From positions 374,540 through 438,539 of the forward strand of contig NZ_QKRX01000003.1 of assembly GCF_003284585.1 (NCBI RefSeq): a stretch of DNA of 64,000 nucleotides. The letters are read 5' to 3'. This DNA comes from Nitrincola tibetensis (GTDB lineage: Bacteria > Pseudomonadota > Gammaproteobacteria > Pseudomonadales > Balneatricaceae). The translations under genes were made by a program, and so were the position numbers. The notes under the pieces were generated by a model. The model saw only the letters and a program-made list of their open reading frames with translations. It was not told the DNA's origin and did no database searches. This document shows, piece by piece, positions 1 through 9,665 of this stretch; positions within the stretch are counted from its first letter, which is position 1; the number at the start of each line of letters is the position of its first letter.

Positions 1-566
1 TGTATTTTTACTTGTTGATTCATATTAATGATCAATCAAGTATTGCGTTACGCAGTGCATCTAGGGTGCTTACCGAACAGCACAGTCAGTTTAAAGTGCA
101 ACTTCCGCAAGTGAATGAGTCTGTATTTATTCGAGTCAGCCGTTTGTTTGCCCCAGAAATTGAGAAAAATCAAATTCGTTTGTCTGATCGTTCGCAACAG
201 ATTCGCATTGTTATTAACTCAGATTTGCTTTTCCGTTCAGGGAGTGCTGAGTTAGAGCCTGAATATGCAGCTCTGATTTCCTATATGGGGAGAGAGTTGA
301 TGAGTGAGCAGGGACGGATTTTGGTCGAGGGTCATACGGATAGTATTCCTATTAACACCATCAGATTTCCATCCAACTGGCACCTATCTCAAGCAAGAGC
401 GGAGCAGGTAAAGCGCTTGCTTGAACAAGCGGGTAAAGAATATGGACGTTATCAGATCGAGGCTAGAGCGGATACGCAACCGCTAGCAAATAATGCGACG
501 CCTGAAGGGCGGGCACAAAATCGACGAGTTGAACTTGTACTTTTACCAGAAACGGATTGGCGATAA
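1..566 (+). CDS. tssL: TssL (DotU/IcmH family) C-terminal part, truncated by the window edge
   Basis: This is the C-terminal part of the T6SS inner-membrane protein TssL carrying an OmpA/MotB-type peptidoglycan-binding domain. The reading frame is open to base 3, so the N-terminal cytoplasmic DotU domain and membrane segment lie upstream; the TTG at 12 is probably not a start. The OmpA-like signature is visible as FRSGSAEL, then VEGHTDSIPI, then a C-terminal RAQNRRVEL, the usual peptidoglycan-contacting elements. TssL forms the TssJLM membrane complex with TssM, whose gene starts 16 bases downstream. Only 'evolved' TssL proteins carry this domain; others recruit a separate TagL or TagP. Confidence 0.88.
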   Translation, partial: YFYLLIHINDQSSIALRSASRVLTEQHSQFKVQLPQVNESVFIRVSRLFAPEIEKNQIRLSDRSQQIRIVINSDLLFRSGSAELEPEYAALISYMGRELMSEQGRILVEGHTDSIPINTIRFPSNWHLSQARAEQVKRLLEQAGKEYGRYQIEARADTQPLANNATPEGRAQNRRVELVLLPETDWR

Positions 567-582
567 TGAAAGGGAAATCTGA

Positions 583-3500
583 ATGAAGATGTTTTTTGGC
601 AGCTTTCTCAGTGTCGGGAGCTTATTAAGTTTAGTCGCACTGGGGTTGCTAAGCTTAATGATTTGGTTTGTTTTGCCTGCATTAACGATGGGGGGCGCCG
701 AGCCTTTTCAATCAATGCTGACACGAGCGAGCATGATTGTATCGTTATTTGTGATGAGCTTTGCTTACAAGTTGCGGGGGTGGCTTGCTGATCGCAATCG
801 TAATCAGAAATTAGAAAAGGCTGTCGTAGAAGACCCATCTCAGCCAGAAAGTGAGTCTACCGATCCTGCTGAGTTTAAAACCAAGTTTGAAGAGGCCATT
901 AACCTATTAAAAAAACTAAAAAGTCCTTCTAGTAAGGGGCATTATTTATATAACTTGCCATGGTATATGTTAATTGGCCCCCCAGGGGTGGGTAAAACAA
1001 CGGCACTGATTAATTCAGGATTACACTTTCCTTTGATGGATCGCTTTGGCGCTGCAGTTCGTGGCGTTGCTGGAACGAAAAGTTGTGATTGGTGGTTTAC
1101 AGATCAAGCGATTCTGATTGACACGGCGGGTCGTTTTACGACCCAAGATAACCAGGTTGACCGAGACAAAAAAGACTGGAATACCTTTTTGTCGCTTCTT
1201 GTTAAGTACAGAAAACGTAAACCAATCAATGGCATTATCGTCGCTTACAGTGTTGATGATTTGGTGAGTAAGGACGAAGCGGATCTTATTGCTGACGCGA
1301 AGATGATTAAGCGTAGGGTGTATGAACTGTACGATACACTGAAAATTAAGTTCCCCGTTTACTTAGTCCTCACCAAACTCGATGTATTACCGGGTTTTGA
1401 TGAGTATTTTGCCACCTTAGACAATGAAGGCCGAGAGCAAGTTTTTGGAACTACGTTCAAGTTATCGGAGCAGGATGTTGATCCCGTCAGTCGTTATTTG
1501 ATTGAACATCGACTCTTAGTCGAGCGTTTGCAGGTCAAAGTATTGGATGTACTTAAGCAGGAGTCCGATCAGTCTAAACGAGATGCGGCTTATATATTCC
1601 CACGAATGATGGCATCCCTGCAGGATCGAATAGCACTATTGATTGATAGCAGTTTTACAGCCACTCGGTTTGAACAGCCGATTATGTTAAGAGGGGCTTA
1701 TTTTACCAGTGGTAATCAAAACGGCAGTGTGTTGGATAAAGTCATTAGTGGGCTCTCTGCCCATTTAGGGCGAGCGCGATCATCGGAAAATCGCCCAGGA
1801 AAAAGTTTTTTTATAAAGCATTTGCTTCAAGAGGTTGTGTTTAAAGAAGGGGGTCTTGCGGAGCAGAACACTCGCTTTGAAAAAATACGATCAACACTCT
1901 ACGTTACGATCTGTGTATCCATGTTATTGGCAACTATTGGTATGTCGGTTTTGTGGTATCAAAGTTATTTAAAAAATACGGAATATCTGCATCAGTTTGA
2001 AGTCGCCATTGTTGAAATTGAGCTGTTGAGCCAAAGCCTAGCGGAAAGTGACCATAGTTTAGAACGGATACTGCCCGTGCTGCATAAAGCCCGTGATTTG
2101 CCTTTTGGTTATGCAAAGTTAAATGAAAAGGAAAGTTGGCTTAAAGGGGCTGGATTAAACCAGACGGGGAAAATGCAGAGTGAGGCCGTTGCATTGTATG
2201 AGCGCTCTTTACTGAATGTATTACTACCAAGATTTATTTTCTTTATTGAAAATCGACTGCTTCATGCGCAGGAGACTACCTACGATGATTTAACGATGTA
2301 TCAAATCTTAGAGGGGAGTGTTGAAAGGGATGATGATTTTATTCGGCGTTACCTACAGCGTGTTGTGTCTAAAGAAGGTCAAATGCCGGGAGACGGTTTA
2401 GGCCAGCATATTTTTCACCTGCTTGATATCTTGCCCAATCACTACGCGCCCTCGTTGAATCAGGAGTTATTAGAACATGCCCAACGTAGAGTCCTGCAGC
2501 AGCCTGCGGCGAATCGCTTGCTGGATCAGGTACAACACGAAGCGAAACGATTGCAGCTACGGCCTTATCATTTGTTGGATTTGGTCGGCAGTCAGGGGGT
2601 GTTGATTTTTTCCGTTCAGGGAAAAAGTATCCAAGATACGTTAATAGAGAGCCATTTTACACGTCAGGCTGCTCAGCTTTTTTTTGCTGAACAAACTGAC
2701 CATCTCGCTCGAATCATTTCAAAAGATGCGCAGGTGCTAGGTTATGACTCAATGTTGGAGGAACGTTATAAAACGGATGTGTTTAGGCAGTATCTGCAGC
2801 AGTATCAAGAAGCGTGGTTACACGCTCTGCAATCCATTGAGTTAACGGATACAGCGGATTCACAAGCAAAAATTCGAACGATTGAAACCTTGACTCAAGC
2901 AGGGTCTCCGCTCACTCAGTTACTTAGCATGGTTCGAAGCAATACTGAGTTTTCGGCACTCTTTGTATCACCGGAGATACTGATAGAACAAGGGCTCGAT
3001 CTTAATTCACTTGACGAGTTGGCATTGCTGAATCAAGACTATTTCAACGTATTATCTTTGGAGACGATGCCTGTTTTACTTCATCTCCATCAGTTAGCCA
3101 ACCCCAATGACGCGGGCCAATTTGAGCGCTTGTCGCAACTTTACGTCCAGCTAAATGAATTGAGTGTTTTTTTGAAGGGACTGCAAGGCAGCATCAACTT
3201 AGAACGCGCAGCATGGATGCAAGCCAGTCAACATCAAGGGATGAGCGATGTGGTGACGCGATTGGAAAATGAGATGTCCCGTCTGCCTGAGCCTATCTCA
3301 GGGTGGGTTGCGCAATTGATCAACTCTGCAAAAGCACAAACTGGAGCGCAAGCGCGTAGTTATATCCAAAATCAATGGTCTAGCAATGTTGTACCTGCGT
3401 GTCGCGATATGATTGAAGATAGGTATCCCTTCTCAACACACGCGTCTCGCGAAATGACCCTAAGAGACTTAACCACCTATTTTGCAGCAGGGGGAATTGT

Positions 3501-4053
3501 CGATCGTTATTTTCAAGAGTTTTTATCGCCTTATGTTGACCGCTCACGCACGCCATGGCGTTGGCAGAAGATAACGGGCTTCGAGTCCGTGGGGGTGAAT
3601 ACCTTACTTAGGCAAATCGAATTAAGTCATCGAATTCAAAACATGTTTTTTGGCCCTGGTGGGCAAACGCCGTCTCTGAGCTTTGAGTTGGTGCCCAGAG
3701 ATGTCGACCCTAGCATTTTAAAGGTCACTTTAGTTGTTGATAACGAAGAGTTGAGCTATTCGCACGGGCCGAAATTAGGACGTCGATTTACTTGGCCTTC
3801 TGCAAATCTGAGCACCCAGTCATTTGCGCGCTTGGTCATTGAAACAGCCGAAAACTCTGAATCGTTGACAGAGCGAGGCGAATGGTCATTGTTCAGGTTG
3901 TTTGATAAAGGACAGATCACGTCATTGGACAGTGAGCGTTACTTGCTTGAGTTCAGAACTCGCAAGGGCACTCCCTTGTCTTTCGAGTTGATTGCGGGAA
4001 GCGTCTACAACCCGTTTGATGCAAATTTATTTAAATCCATCAGGTGTCATTGA
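583..4053 (+). CDS. tssM: TssM (IcmF/VasK family) T6SS inner-membrane protein
   Basis: TssM spans the inner membrane and periplasm and links TssL to the outer-membrane lipoprotein TssJ. The protein is 1156 residues, normal for the family. Two N-terminal hydrophobic segments (about 10-33 and 45-62) precede a cytoplasmic NTPase-like domain with an intact Walker A, GPPGVGKT, at residues 132-139. A third membrane helix lies near 438-458, followed by a long periplasmic region ending in a beta-rich C-terminal domain. An AAAGGGA ribosome site precedes the ATG. It sits directly after tssL, the standard pairing. The intact P-loop suggests nucleotide binding, although some homologues work without it. 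Confidence 0.95.
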   Translation: MKMFFGSFLSVGSLLSLVALGLLSLMIWFVLPALTMGGAEPFQSMLTRASMIVSLFVMSFAYKLRGWLADRNRNQKLEKAVVEDPSQPESESTDPAEFKTKFEEAINLLKKLKSPSSKGHYLYNLPWYMLIGPPGVGKTTALINSGLHFPLMDRFGAAVRGVAGTKSCDWWFTDQAILIDTAGRFTTQDNQVDRDKKDWNTFLSLLVKYRKRKPINGIIVAYSVDDLVSKDEADLIADAKMIKRRVYELYDTLKIKFPVYLVLTKLDVLPGFDEYFATLDNEGREQVFGTTFKLSEQDVDPVSRYLIEHRLLVERLQVKVLDVLKQESDQSKRDAAYIFPRMMASLQDRIALLIDSSFTATRFEQPIMLRGAYFTSGNQNGSVLDKVISGLSAHLGRARSSENRPGKSFFIKHLLQEVVFKEGGLAEQNTRFEKIRSTLYVTICVSMLLATIGMSVLWYQSYLKNTEYLHQFEVAIVEIELLSQSLAESDHSLERILPVLHKARDLPFGYAKLNEKESWLKGAGLNQTGKMQSEAVALYERSLLNVLLPRFIFFIENRLLHAQETTYDDLTMYQILEGSVERDDDFIRRYLQRVVSKEGQMPGDGLGQHIFHLLDILPNHYAPSLNQELLEHAQRRVLQQPAANRLLDQVQHEAKRLQLRPYHLLDLVGSQGVLIFSVQGKSIQDTLIESHFTRQAAQLFFAEQTDHLARIISKDAQVLGYDSMLEERYKTDVFRQYLQQYQEAWLHALQSIELTDTADSQAKIRTIETLTQAGSPLTQLLSMVRSNTEFSALFVSPEILIEQGLDLNSLDELALLNQDYFNVLSLETMPVLLHLHQLANPNDAGQFERLSQLYVQLNELSVFLKGLQGSINLERAAWMQASQHQGMSDVVTRLENEMSRLPEPISGWVAQLINSAKAQTGAQARSYIQNQWSSNVVPACRDMIEDRYPFSTHASREMTLRDLTTYFAAGGIVDRYFQEFLSPYVDRSRTPWRWQKITGFESVGVNTLLRQIELSHRIQNMFFGPGGQTPSLSFELVPRDVDPSILKVTLVVDNEELSYSHGPKLGRRFTWPSANLSTQSFARLVIETAENSESLTERGEWSLFRLFDKGQITSLDSERYLLEFRTRKGTPLSFELIAGSVYNPFDANLFKSIRCH

Positions 4054-4055
4054 TC

Positions 4056-4691
4056 ATGAAATCTATTGGTATCTATGGCAAGTTGCCTGCTCATCGAGAT
4101 TATGTGTTACTCAACTTGCCTGAATCTGTTGAGGCCACTTTATATGACTGGCTAGGGTCTCTTCTGTCTGAGGTACAAGCCACTATGGGCTATGAACAGT
4201 GGTTGAGTGCGTATTTAAATGCCAGCCCTTGCGGCTATGCTATAGTGTTTAAACAACCAGAACCGATGGTGTATATCGGGGTTATGATTTCCAGTGTTGA
4301 TGCGGTGGGCCGTTATTTTCCATTATTGAGCGGTGTTCTGCTAAGGAATGAAGAATCCTTATCTTATTTTAATCCCATGGGGATGCAAGATCTTCTCAAT
4401 AGCCTTGTTGATGAGCAGGTAACTGCACTGCATCAGCAGCAATCCATAGAGACGCTTTATCAATCCATAGTCGCTTTATTATCAAATCATTCCCTTACTC
4501 CATGGCATGAGAAACCACTAACTCACTTGCCAACCTCTGCTCAGTCAAATGACGTCATTCCTTTGCATGGCGTTGTTCAATCTTACTGGTGGGCTTTGGA
4601 TCAGCCGAGCCTAGAGGTGATGTGCGCTGGTCTACCCTCGGCTGATTTTTATCAATCCCTTTTAGGCCAGGAGCCGGCAACTCATGACTGA
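4056..4691 (+). CDS. tagF: TagF (ImpM-type) T6SS-associated regulator
   Basis: This is a TagF/ImpM family protein of 211 residues. The N-terminus (IGIYGKLPAHRDYV) carries the family's GK-P-xxDF-like signature, followed by further domain motifs such as VGRYFPLL. In Pseudomonas aeruginosa TagF represses T6SS assembly independently of the kinase-phosphatase pathway. The ATG at 4056 lies two bases after the tssM stop; a GTG at 4044 would overlap tssM and adds only MSLI, so the ATG is preferred. The 3' end overlaps the phosphatase gene by 8 bases, indicating translational coupling in one operon. Confidence 0.88.
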   Translation: MKSIGIYGKLPAHRDYVLLNLPESVEATLYDWLGSLLSEVQATMGYEQWLSAYLNASPCGYAIVFKQPEPMVYIGVMISSVDAVGRYFPLLSGVLLRNEESLSYFNPMGMQDLLNSLVDEQVTALHQQQSIETLYQSIVALLSNHSLTPWHEKPLTHLPTSAQSNDVIPLHGVVQSYWWALDQPSLEVMCAGLPSADFYQSLLGQEPATHD

Positions 4692-5478
4692 TAAACCATT
4701 TTTCTCTAATCAGGTATCCGAGACAAAAACCTATGAGTCTAGATGGATTAGCGTCGGAGAAAGTCTGGCAGGTCCAGTAAGAGCATGTAACGAAGATCGG
4801 ATATACGCCGACGATGCCTTGGGCTTGTGGTGTGTTGCTGACGGTATGGGAGGTCATTCTGAAGGGGGAGTCGCAAGTAGCTTGATTACTCAATCCTTAG
4901 AAGATTTGCGCGCTGCTCAGATAGACAATATCGAAGATTTACTCAGTAAAGTAATCGATATTTTAAAAACAACGAATCAAATCATTTACTCGCTTGCCAA
5001 CGAGATGTTTGAGTCCAAACAGATTATGGGGTCAACATTTGTTCTTTTGCTGTTATCCAAGGATAAAGGGTATGCGCTATGGGCGGGAGACAGTCGTCTG
5101 TATCGCATGCGGGATGTGTATTTTGAGCAAATCACGATTGATCACACGCAGTATGAGGCGCTGAGATCCCAGCATTTGCTTGATGAAATGAGCGAGTACA
5201 GTACAACAACGCATCCTGCTAGTCATATATTGACACGTGCAGTGGGGGTGAGCGAGCAGATAGAGATCGATATCCAACCCTTAGATGTTAAACGAAATGA
5301 TGTTTTCTTACTTTGTACGGATGGACTTTACAACGTTATGGATCAAATGGAACTAGGTAAATTGTTGTATTACGCCGATGACTATTCCTCTGCATTGAAA
5401 ACATTAATTCACACAGGAGTAGTACGTGAGACCTCTGATAACCTGAGTGCAGTGATAGTTGGAGATCGTGATGCGTAA
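4684..5478 (+). CDS. pppA: PppA/Stp1-type PP2C Ser/Thr protein phosphatase of the T6SS
   Basis: This is a 264-residue PPM/PP2C phosphatase. The metal-binding motifs are present in order: RACNEDR, then VADGMGGHSEGG, then WAGDSRLYR, and near the C-terminus CTDGLYNVM with SDNLSAV. It is expected to remove phosphate from the target of the T6SS kinase (the kinase at 14.4 kb here), resetting the threonine-phosphorylation switch. It overlaps tagF by 8 bases and its end overlaps the following lipoprotein start by 8 bases. Assignment to the T6SS rests on context as well as on similarity in domain layout to P. aeruginosa PppA. Confidence 0.9.
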   Translation: MTDKPFFSNQVSETKTYESRWISVGESLAGPVRACNEDRIYADDALGLWCVADGMGGHSEGGVASSLITQSLEDLRAAQIDNIEDLLSKVIDILKTTNQIIYSLANEMFESKQIMGSTFVLLLLSKDKGYALWAGDSRLYRMRDVYFEQITIDHTQYEALRSQHLLDEMSEYSTTTHPASHILTRAVGVSEQIEIDIQPLDVKRNDVFLLCTDGLYNVMDQMELGKLLYYADDYSSALKTLIHTGVVRETSDNLSAVIVGDRDA

Positions 5479-6460
5479 CGTCTGGTTGCTAAGTTGTATT
5501 TGTGTATTGGTGGGCTGCAATACGATTCCTGAAAAGGAGCCAGAAAGAGTCGATGAGGTCACCATTACGGACGAGGATTTGATGGAATTCTATAAGGGGT
5601 TTCATCAAGTAGGTGTGCGCTTGTTAAGCGAAAATGCCGGAGCGGGTGGACGCGCTAACCTGAGTCAGTTTTATTCGCTTTATTTCAATGAAGAACCTGA
5701 ATCAGCTTTAGAATACTTAGGTATGGCGTTGTTCGCAGACCCGTTTAATGAAAACAGTCGAGTGGTTGCAGCGCAGGTTGAGTCTCAAAGCTTATTTGGT
5801 TTATTGAGCCAAGGCAATCACGAGCAAATCGAAGTCAAGACCCATCTTGTTAATGGACAGGAAAGCTTTCTCGAACTATCAAAACGTATTTATGGTACTG
5901 AGCACTACGCGGTATTGCTGCAACGTTACAACCAGGCCTTTAATGAAAACTACCCTCAGATTAGCCTTGTCCTTGCACCTGAGCTGTCATCGCTTCCGGT
6001 CATTGGTGAGCATTTGCAAAGTGTTAGGTCAGCTCGTCAAGTATCCAGAGTGGTGAGGGCAAGGTGTGAAGAGGTTCGATCTCAGCCAGTAAGCCTGCCC
6101 GTTGCGACTCCAGAGCCTGTTGCAGTTGTACCGGATGTGACCTCTACGAGTGATCGTGTTGATATTATTGTACCACCTCTCACCCCAGAGCAGTTGTATC
6201 AACAGGGCCGATCATCTTTAGCCTACCAGCGATTACGCGCGCAGAGTGAAGCTGAGCGCAATACGCGCTTATATGAACAGTTACGAGAGGAGTTGATTGA
6301 CCAGCCTTATCGAGAGGGAGTCAGTCATTTTCACGATCAGGAGGTTGAGCAAGCGATTTTGCGGTTCAAGCAAGTCTTGCGCCTAGAGCCCAGCCATCAA
6401 CGTGCTCAGCATTATCTGGAACGGGCGTTAAAGTTGAGTGAACGTTTAATTAACCCATAA
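5471..6460 (+). CDS. Lipoprotein with TPR-like and LysM-like segments, T6SS-associated
   Basis: This is a predicted lipoprotein of 329 residues. A short hydrophobic N-terminus ends in the lipobox LVGC with acyl-cysteine at 16. The ATG at 5471 is chosen over a TTG at 5459 because it places the signal peptide correctly. Residues around 60-100 look TPR-like. A segment with LSKRIYGTEHYAVLLQRYN resembles a LysM peptidoglycan-binding motif, followed by a polar Val/Pro-rich linker. The C-terminus (about 275-325) is a TPR-like helical pair (AILRFKQVLRLEPSHQRAQ). It is too long to be TssJ. Lying inside the T6SS operon between the phosphatase and tssA, it may help anchor or sense the apparatus at the cell wall. 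Its exact role is unknown. Confidence 0.7.
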   Translation: MRNVWLLSCICVLVGCNTIPEKEPERVDEVTITDEDLMEFYKGFHQVGVRLLSENAGAGGRANLSQFYSLYFNEEPESALEYLGMALFADPFNENSRVVAAQVESQSLFGLLSQGNHEQIEVKTHLVNGQESFLELSKRIYGTEHYAVLLQRYNQAFNENYPQISLVLAPELSSLPVIGEHLQSVRSARQVSRVVRARCEEVRSQPVSLPVATPEPVAVVPDVTSTSDRVDIIVPPLTPEQLYQQGRSSLAYQRLRAQSEAERNTRLYEQLREELIDQPYREGVSHFHDQEVEQAILRFKQVLRLEPSHQRAQHYLERALKLSERLINP

Positions 6461-6489
6461 GAGTGTTTTTAGGGGTTAAGAAAGGTGAA

Positions 6490-6510
6490 AGGATACAAAT
6501 CCTATTTTTT
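6490..6510 (+). terminator. Short hairpin with T-tract before tssA
   Basis: AGGAT, the loop ACAA and ATCCT form a 5-bp stem followed by ATTTTTT. It lies in the only sizeable gap (67 bases) between the lipoprotein gene and tssA. It looks like a weak intrinsic terminator or attenuator that could lower readthrough from the tssL-M-tagF half into the sheath and baseplate half. The stem is short, so this is tentative. Confidence 0.35.
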
Positions 6511-6527
6511 AAAATTAGGGTTATTGA

Positions 6528-7622
6528 ATGGAGTTGGATATGGACATAACAGGATTGCATAAACCTATTTCAGATGAGTTCCCACAAGGCGAGGATCTAC
6601 GTTCAGGCCATTGGCGTGAAGAGGTTTATGCGTTAAAAGATTTAAGAAATCTATTGCGAAATAAAGAACGTCAAGCCCTGAGTGTTGAAGATATTTATGC
6701 AGGCTATCCGGCATGGCAGCCCTTATTCGAACGCTCAGTTTTTCTTTTAGAAAACGTCAGTAAAGATTTAGAGGTGATGGCATGGGTAATTGAGTCGGCC
6801 TTACGGCTTGATGGCTTTAAGGGCCTTTCTGAAAGCCTTAATCAATTAGAAGCGTTACTCACGCTGCATTGGCCGAATATATTTCCTAAAGATGAAGATG
6901 GGTTTGAATCAACTTTATTTCCCTTAACGGGTTTAAACGGTTTGTCTTCAGAAGGGGCTTTGATCATGCCCTTGCGAATGGCGCATTTGTTTATGGGAAG
7001 CCCAGCTATTTCATTGCTGGATTGTGTGAAAGCCTTCGAAGTATCGGAAACCAAAGACCCTCAAAAAAAGGAAGCACTTAAACAGAAGGGAATGTTGGAT
7101 TATGAGTCTGTGCAAGCTCAGGTTGCAGAGCTTAGTTATGAGCGTCGGCAAGGGGCCCTGTCTTTTATAGAGCAATGTGTGGAAACATTTACTCGAATTG
7201 AACAGTTTTTGTATGAACACTGTGGTCATGAGTCTCCACCTTCGTCGCAAATTAAGGGCATATTACAGCAAGCATTCGATCGGGCTTCGCATCTTGCCGC
7301 TTTATCTGACCCCTTAGAATCCCTCGAATTACCGAATGATCTAATTGAGTCTAGACAGGAAAATCTAGAGATAGCGAGCCCTCTAGCGGCGATTAAGGCA
7401 AACCATGTCAGTATTCGAAATAGACAGGATGCCTTTATTCTCATTCGAAAACTGATTGTCTTTTTTAAAGAGACAGAACCTCATTCGCCGATTGCTTATA
7501 ACTTAGAGCGTATCAATCGATGGGGGGATTTGAGCTTACCTGAACTGATCAGCGAGCTTATCACAGATGAAAATGCACGTTTGAACTTTAAAAAAATCAC
7601 TGGCGTTGAAGACATCAACTAA
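6528..7622 (+). CDS. tssA: TssA (ImpA N-terminal family) T6SS cap/baseplate protein
   Basis: This is a TssA protein of 364 residues with the ImpA_N signature near the start (ISDEFPQGEDLR, equivalent to the common PxGxDLR). It continues with the family's helical middle region, including WPNIFPKD. The C-terminus (SPIAYNLERINRWGDLSLPELISEL) matches the short TssA class, whose tail resembles the family's 'PSSPVPLLLERA' element. TssA primes tail tube and sheath polymerisation at the baseplate. A second ATG at 6540 has a better-spaced GGAG (6530-6533); both starts are possible and differ by four residues. Confidence 0.9.
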   Translation: MELDMDITGLHKPISDEFPQGEDLRSGHWREEVYALKDLRNLLRNKERQALSVEDIYAGYPAWQPLFERSVFLLENVSKDLEVMAWVIESALRLDGFKGLSESLNQLEALLTLHWPNIFPKDEDGFESTLFPLTGLNGLSSEGALIMPLRMAHLFMGSPAISLLDCVKAFEVSETKDPQKKEALKQKGMLDYESVQAQVAELSYERRQGALSFIEQCVETFTRIEQFLYEHCGHESPPSSQIKGILQQAFDRASHLAALSDPLESLELPNDLIESRQENLEIASPLAAIKANHVSIRNRQDAFILIRKLIVFFKETEPHSPIAYNLERINRWGDLSLPELISELITDENARLNFKKITGVEDIN

Positions 7623-7637
7623 TAAGGGAATAGTAAT

Positions 7638-8156
7638 ATGAGCGATAGTATTCACAATAAACTTGAAAAAGTGCGCAAGCCTAGGGTTCACATCAAATAC
7701 GATGTTGAAACAGAGGGCAAGATGGTTGAAAAGGAACTGCCTTTTGTTGTTGGGGTGATGGGGGATTTTGTTGGAAATACGTCTCAGCCTAAAAAACCTT
7801 TGTCAGAACGCAAATTTGTTCAGGTTGATCGTTACAACATGAATGATGTGATGAAAAAAATGGAACCAGGGCTGAATTTAAAGGTGAAAAATACCTTAGC
7901 AGATGATGATAGCCTGATGTCTGTTGATCTGAAATTTACCTCTATGCAGGATTTCGAACCGGGCAGTTTGGTTGAGCAAGTCGAGCCTTTAAAAAAACTA
8001 CTGGATACTCGAAATAAACTGCGTGATTTGTTAACTAAGTCGGATCGTTCGGAAGAGCTAGAGTCTATTTTAGAAAGCGTCTTGCAGAGCACTGATGAAG
8101 CTGGGCGTCTCGCGTCACGTTTAAATGAAGAAAACAAGGAAGGTAATGATGAGTAG
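7638..8156 (+). CDS. tssB: TssB (VipA/ImpB) contractile sheath small subunit
   Basis: This is the small sheath protein, 172 residues, typical for VipA. Family hallmarks include [12 protein letters not shown] at the N-terminus, then [12 protein letters not shown], and [16 protein letters not shown]. The acidic, charged helical C-terminus is the part that in VipA pairs with TssC. It overlaps the tssC start by 8 bases. TssB and TssC form the cytoplasmic sheath that contracts to fire the Hcp tube and is recycled by ClpV. Confidence 0.95.
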   Translation: MSDSIHNKLEKVRKPRVHIKYDVETEGKMVEKELPFVVGVMGDFVGNTSQPKKPLSERKFVQVDRYNMNDVMKKMEPGLNLKVKNTLADDDSLMSVDLKFTSMQDFEPGSLVEQVEPLKKLLDTRNKLRDLLTKSDRSEELESILESVLQSTDEAGRLASRLNEENKEGNDE

Positions 8157-9648
8157 TACTAATTCACAAGCAGTATCAACGCAACAAGGTTGGTTAGATG
8201 ACCAAGGCGATATACTGGACCGTGTGATTTCTGCGACTAAGCAGACCAGTGCAGATGATACGAAAGATTTGATTCGCAACCTATTGGAAGAAGTTCAAGA
8301 AGGAACGGTTGTTTGGGATCGCAATATTGCGAAAACCATTAACCAAGCAATAGCACTTATTGATAGCCGAATTTCATCGCAACTGTCCGAAATTATTCAT
8401 GATGAATCCTTCAAGAAACTAGAAGGCAGCTGGCGTGGTTTAAACTATCTGGTGAACAACTCAGAGACGAGTACCAACCTTAAAATTCGTGTTCTTAATG
8501 TAACTAAACGTGAAGTGTATAAAGACTTAGATCGAGCTGTTGAATTTGATCAAAGTGACACGTTCAAAAAAGTCTACGAAAATGAATTTGGAACGCCAGG
8601 TGGTGAACCCTATGGGGCATTGATAGGTGATTTCGAATTTACCAATCATCCTGAAGACATCGAACTCTTGTCAAAAATGTCGAATGTGGCCGCCGCCGCT
8701 TTCTGCCCGTTTATTTCGGCTGCAGACAATAGTTTATTTGGTCTTGAAAGCTGGCATGAGTTGTCACGCCCAAGAGATCTTGAAAAAGTATTCGATTCAA
8801 AAGAATACAGCAAATGGCGTAGCTTTCGTGAGTCTGAAGATGCACGTTTCATTAATCTAACCTTGCCACGTACATTGGCTCGGCTTCCTTACGGTTCTGA
8901 CACACGTATCGTTGAAGAGTTTAATTATGAAGAAGGAGTCACTACCCCTGAAGGTAAGGCGGGCGCACTGGCCCATGATGATTACTGCTGGATGAATGCG
9001 GCTTATGTTATGGGTGCTCGCTTAACTCACTCATTTGCAACGACCGGCTGGTGTACATCGATTCGCGGAGCGGAAGGCGGCGGAAAAGTTGAAAATTTAC
9101 CCGCGCATATTTTCACCAGTGATGATGGTGATTTAGATCTAAAGTGTCCGACAGAGGTTGGCATTACAGATCGTCGAGAGTCTGAGTTGTCTAAGCTTGG
9201 CTTTTTGCCGCTGTGTCATTATAAAAACACAGATTTTGCTGTATTTTTCGGGGGGCAATCGGCCCAAAAACCACAGAAATTTGACCGTCCAGAGGCCTCT
9301 GCAAATGCCGCTATTTCAGCGCGCTTGCCTTATTTAATGGCCACGTCACGTTTTACCCATTATTTGAAAGTCATGGCTCGCGATAAAATTGGTAGTTTTA
9401 TGGATGCCGATGATGTTGAAGCTTGGTTGAATCGCTGGCTTATTCAGTATGTAAATGATAACCCCAACTCAGGACCGGAGATGAAAGCCCGTTATCCATT
9501 AAAAGAGGCGCGAGTCCAAGTGACGGAGGTACCTGGGCAGCCTGGTGCCTATAATGTTGTGGCTTGGTTGCGTCCGTGGTTACAGTTAGAGGAATTGACG
9601 GTCTCTATGCGTATGGTCGCTAAGATTCCTCAGCTAGGACAAGACTGA
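8149..9648 (+). CDS. tssC: TssC (VipB/ImpC) contractile sheath large subunit
   Basis: This is the large sheath protein, 499 residues from the ATG at 8149. That start is preferred over the adjacent ATG at 8146 because the GGAAGG at 8138-8143 is then 5 bases away. Conserved elements include [56 protein letters not shown] and [14 protein letters not shown]. The roughly 60-residue N-terminal arm before the core, which in known sheaths contributes to the inter-subunit mesh, is present. Codon use is like its neighbours. Confidence 0.95.
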   Translation: MSSTNSQAVSTQQGWLDDQGDILDRVISATKQTSADDTKDLIRNLLEEVQEGTVVWDRNIAKTINQAIALIDSRISSQLSEIIHDESFKKLEGSWRGLNYLVNNSETSTNLKIRVLNVTKREVYKDLDRAVEFDQSDTFKKVYENEFGTPGGEPYGALIGDFEFTNHPEDIELLSKMSNVAAAAFCPFISAADNSLFGLESWHELSRPRDLEKVFDSKEYSKWRSFRESEDARFINLTLPRTLARLPYGSDTRIVEEFNYEEGVTTPEGKAGALAHDDYCWMNAAYVMGARLTHSFATTGWCTSIRGAEGGGKVENLPAHIFTSDDGDLDLKCPTEVGITDRRESELSKLGFLPLCHYKNTDFAVFFGGQSAQKPQKFDRPEASANAAISARLPYLMATSRFTHYLKVMARDKIGSFMDADDVEAWLNRWLIQYVNDNPNSGPEMKARYPLKEARVQVTEVPGQPGAYNVVAWLRPWLQLEELTVSMRMVAKIPQLGQD

Positions 9649-9665
9649 TTTAAGGGGATGAAAAC

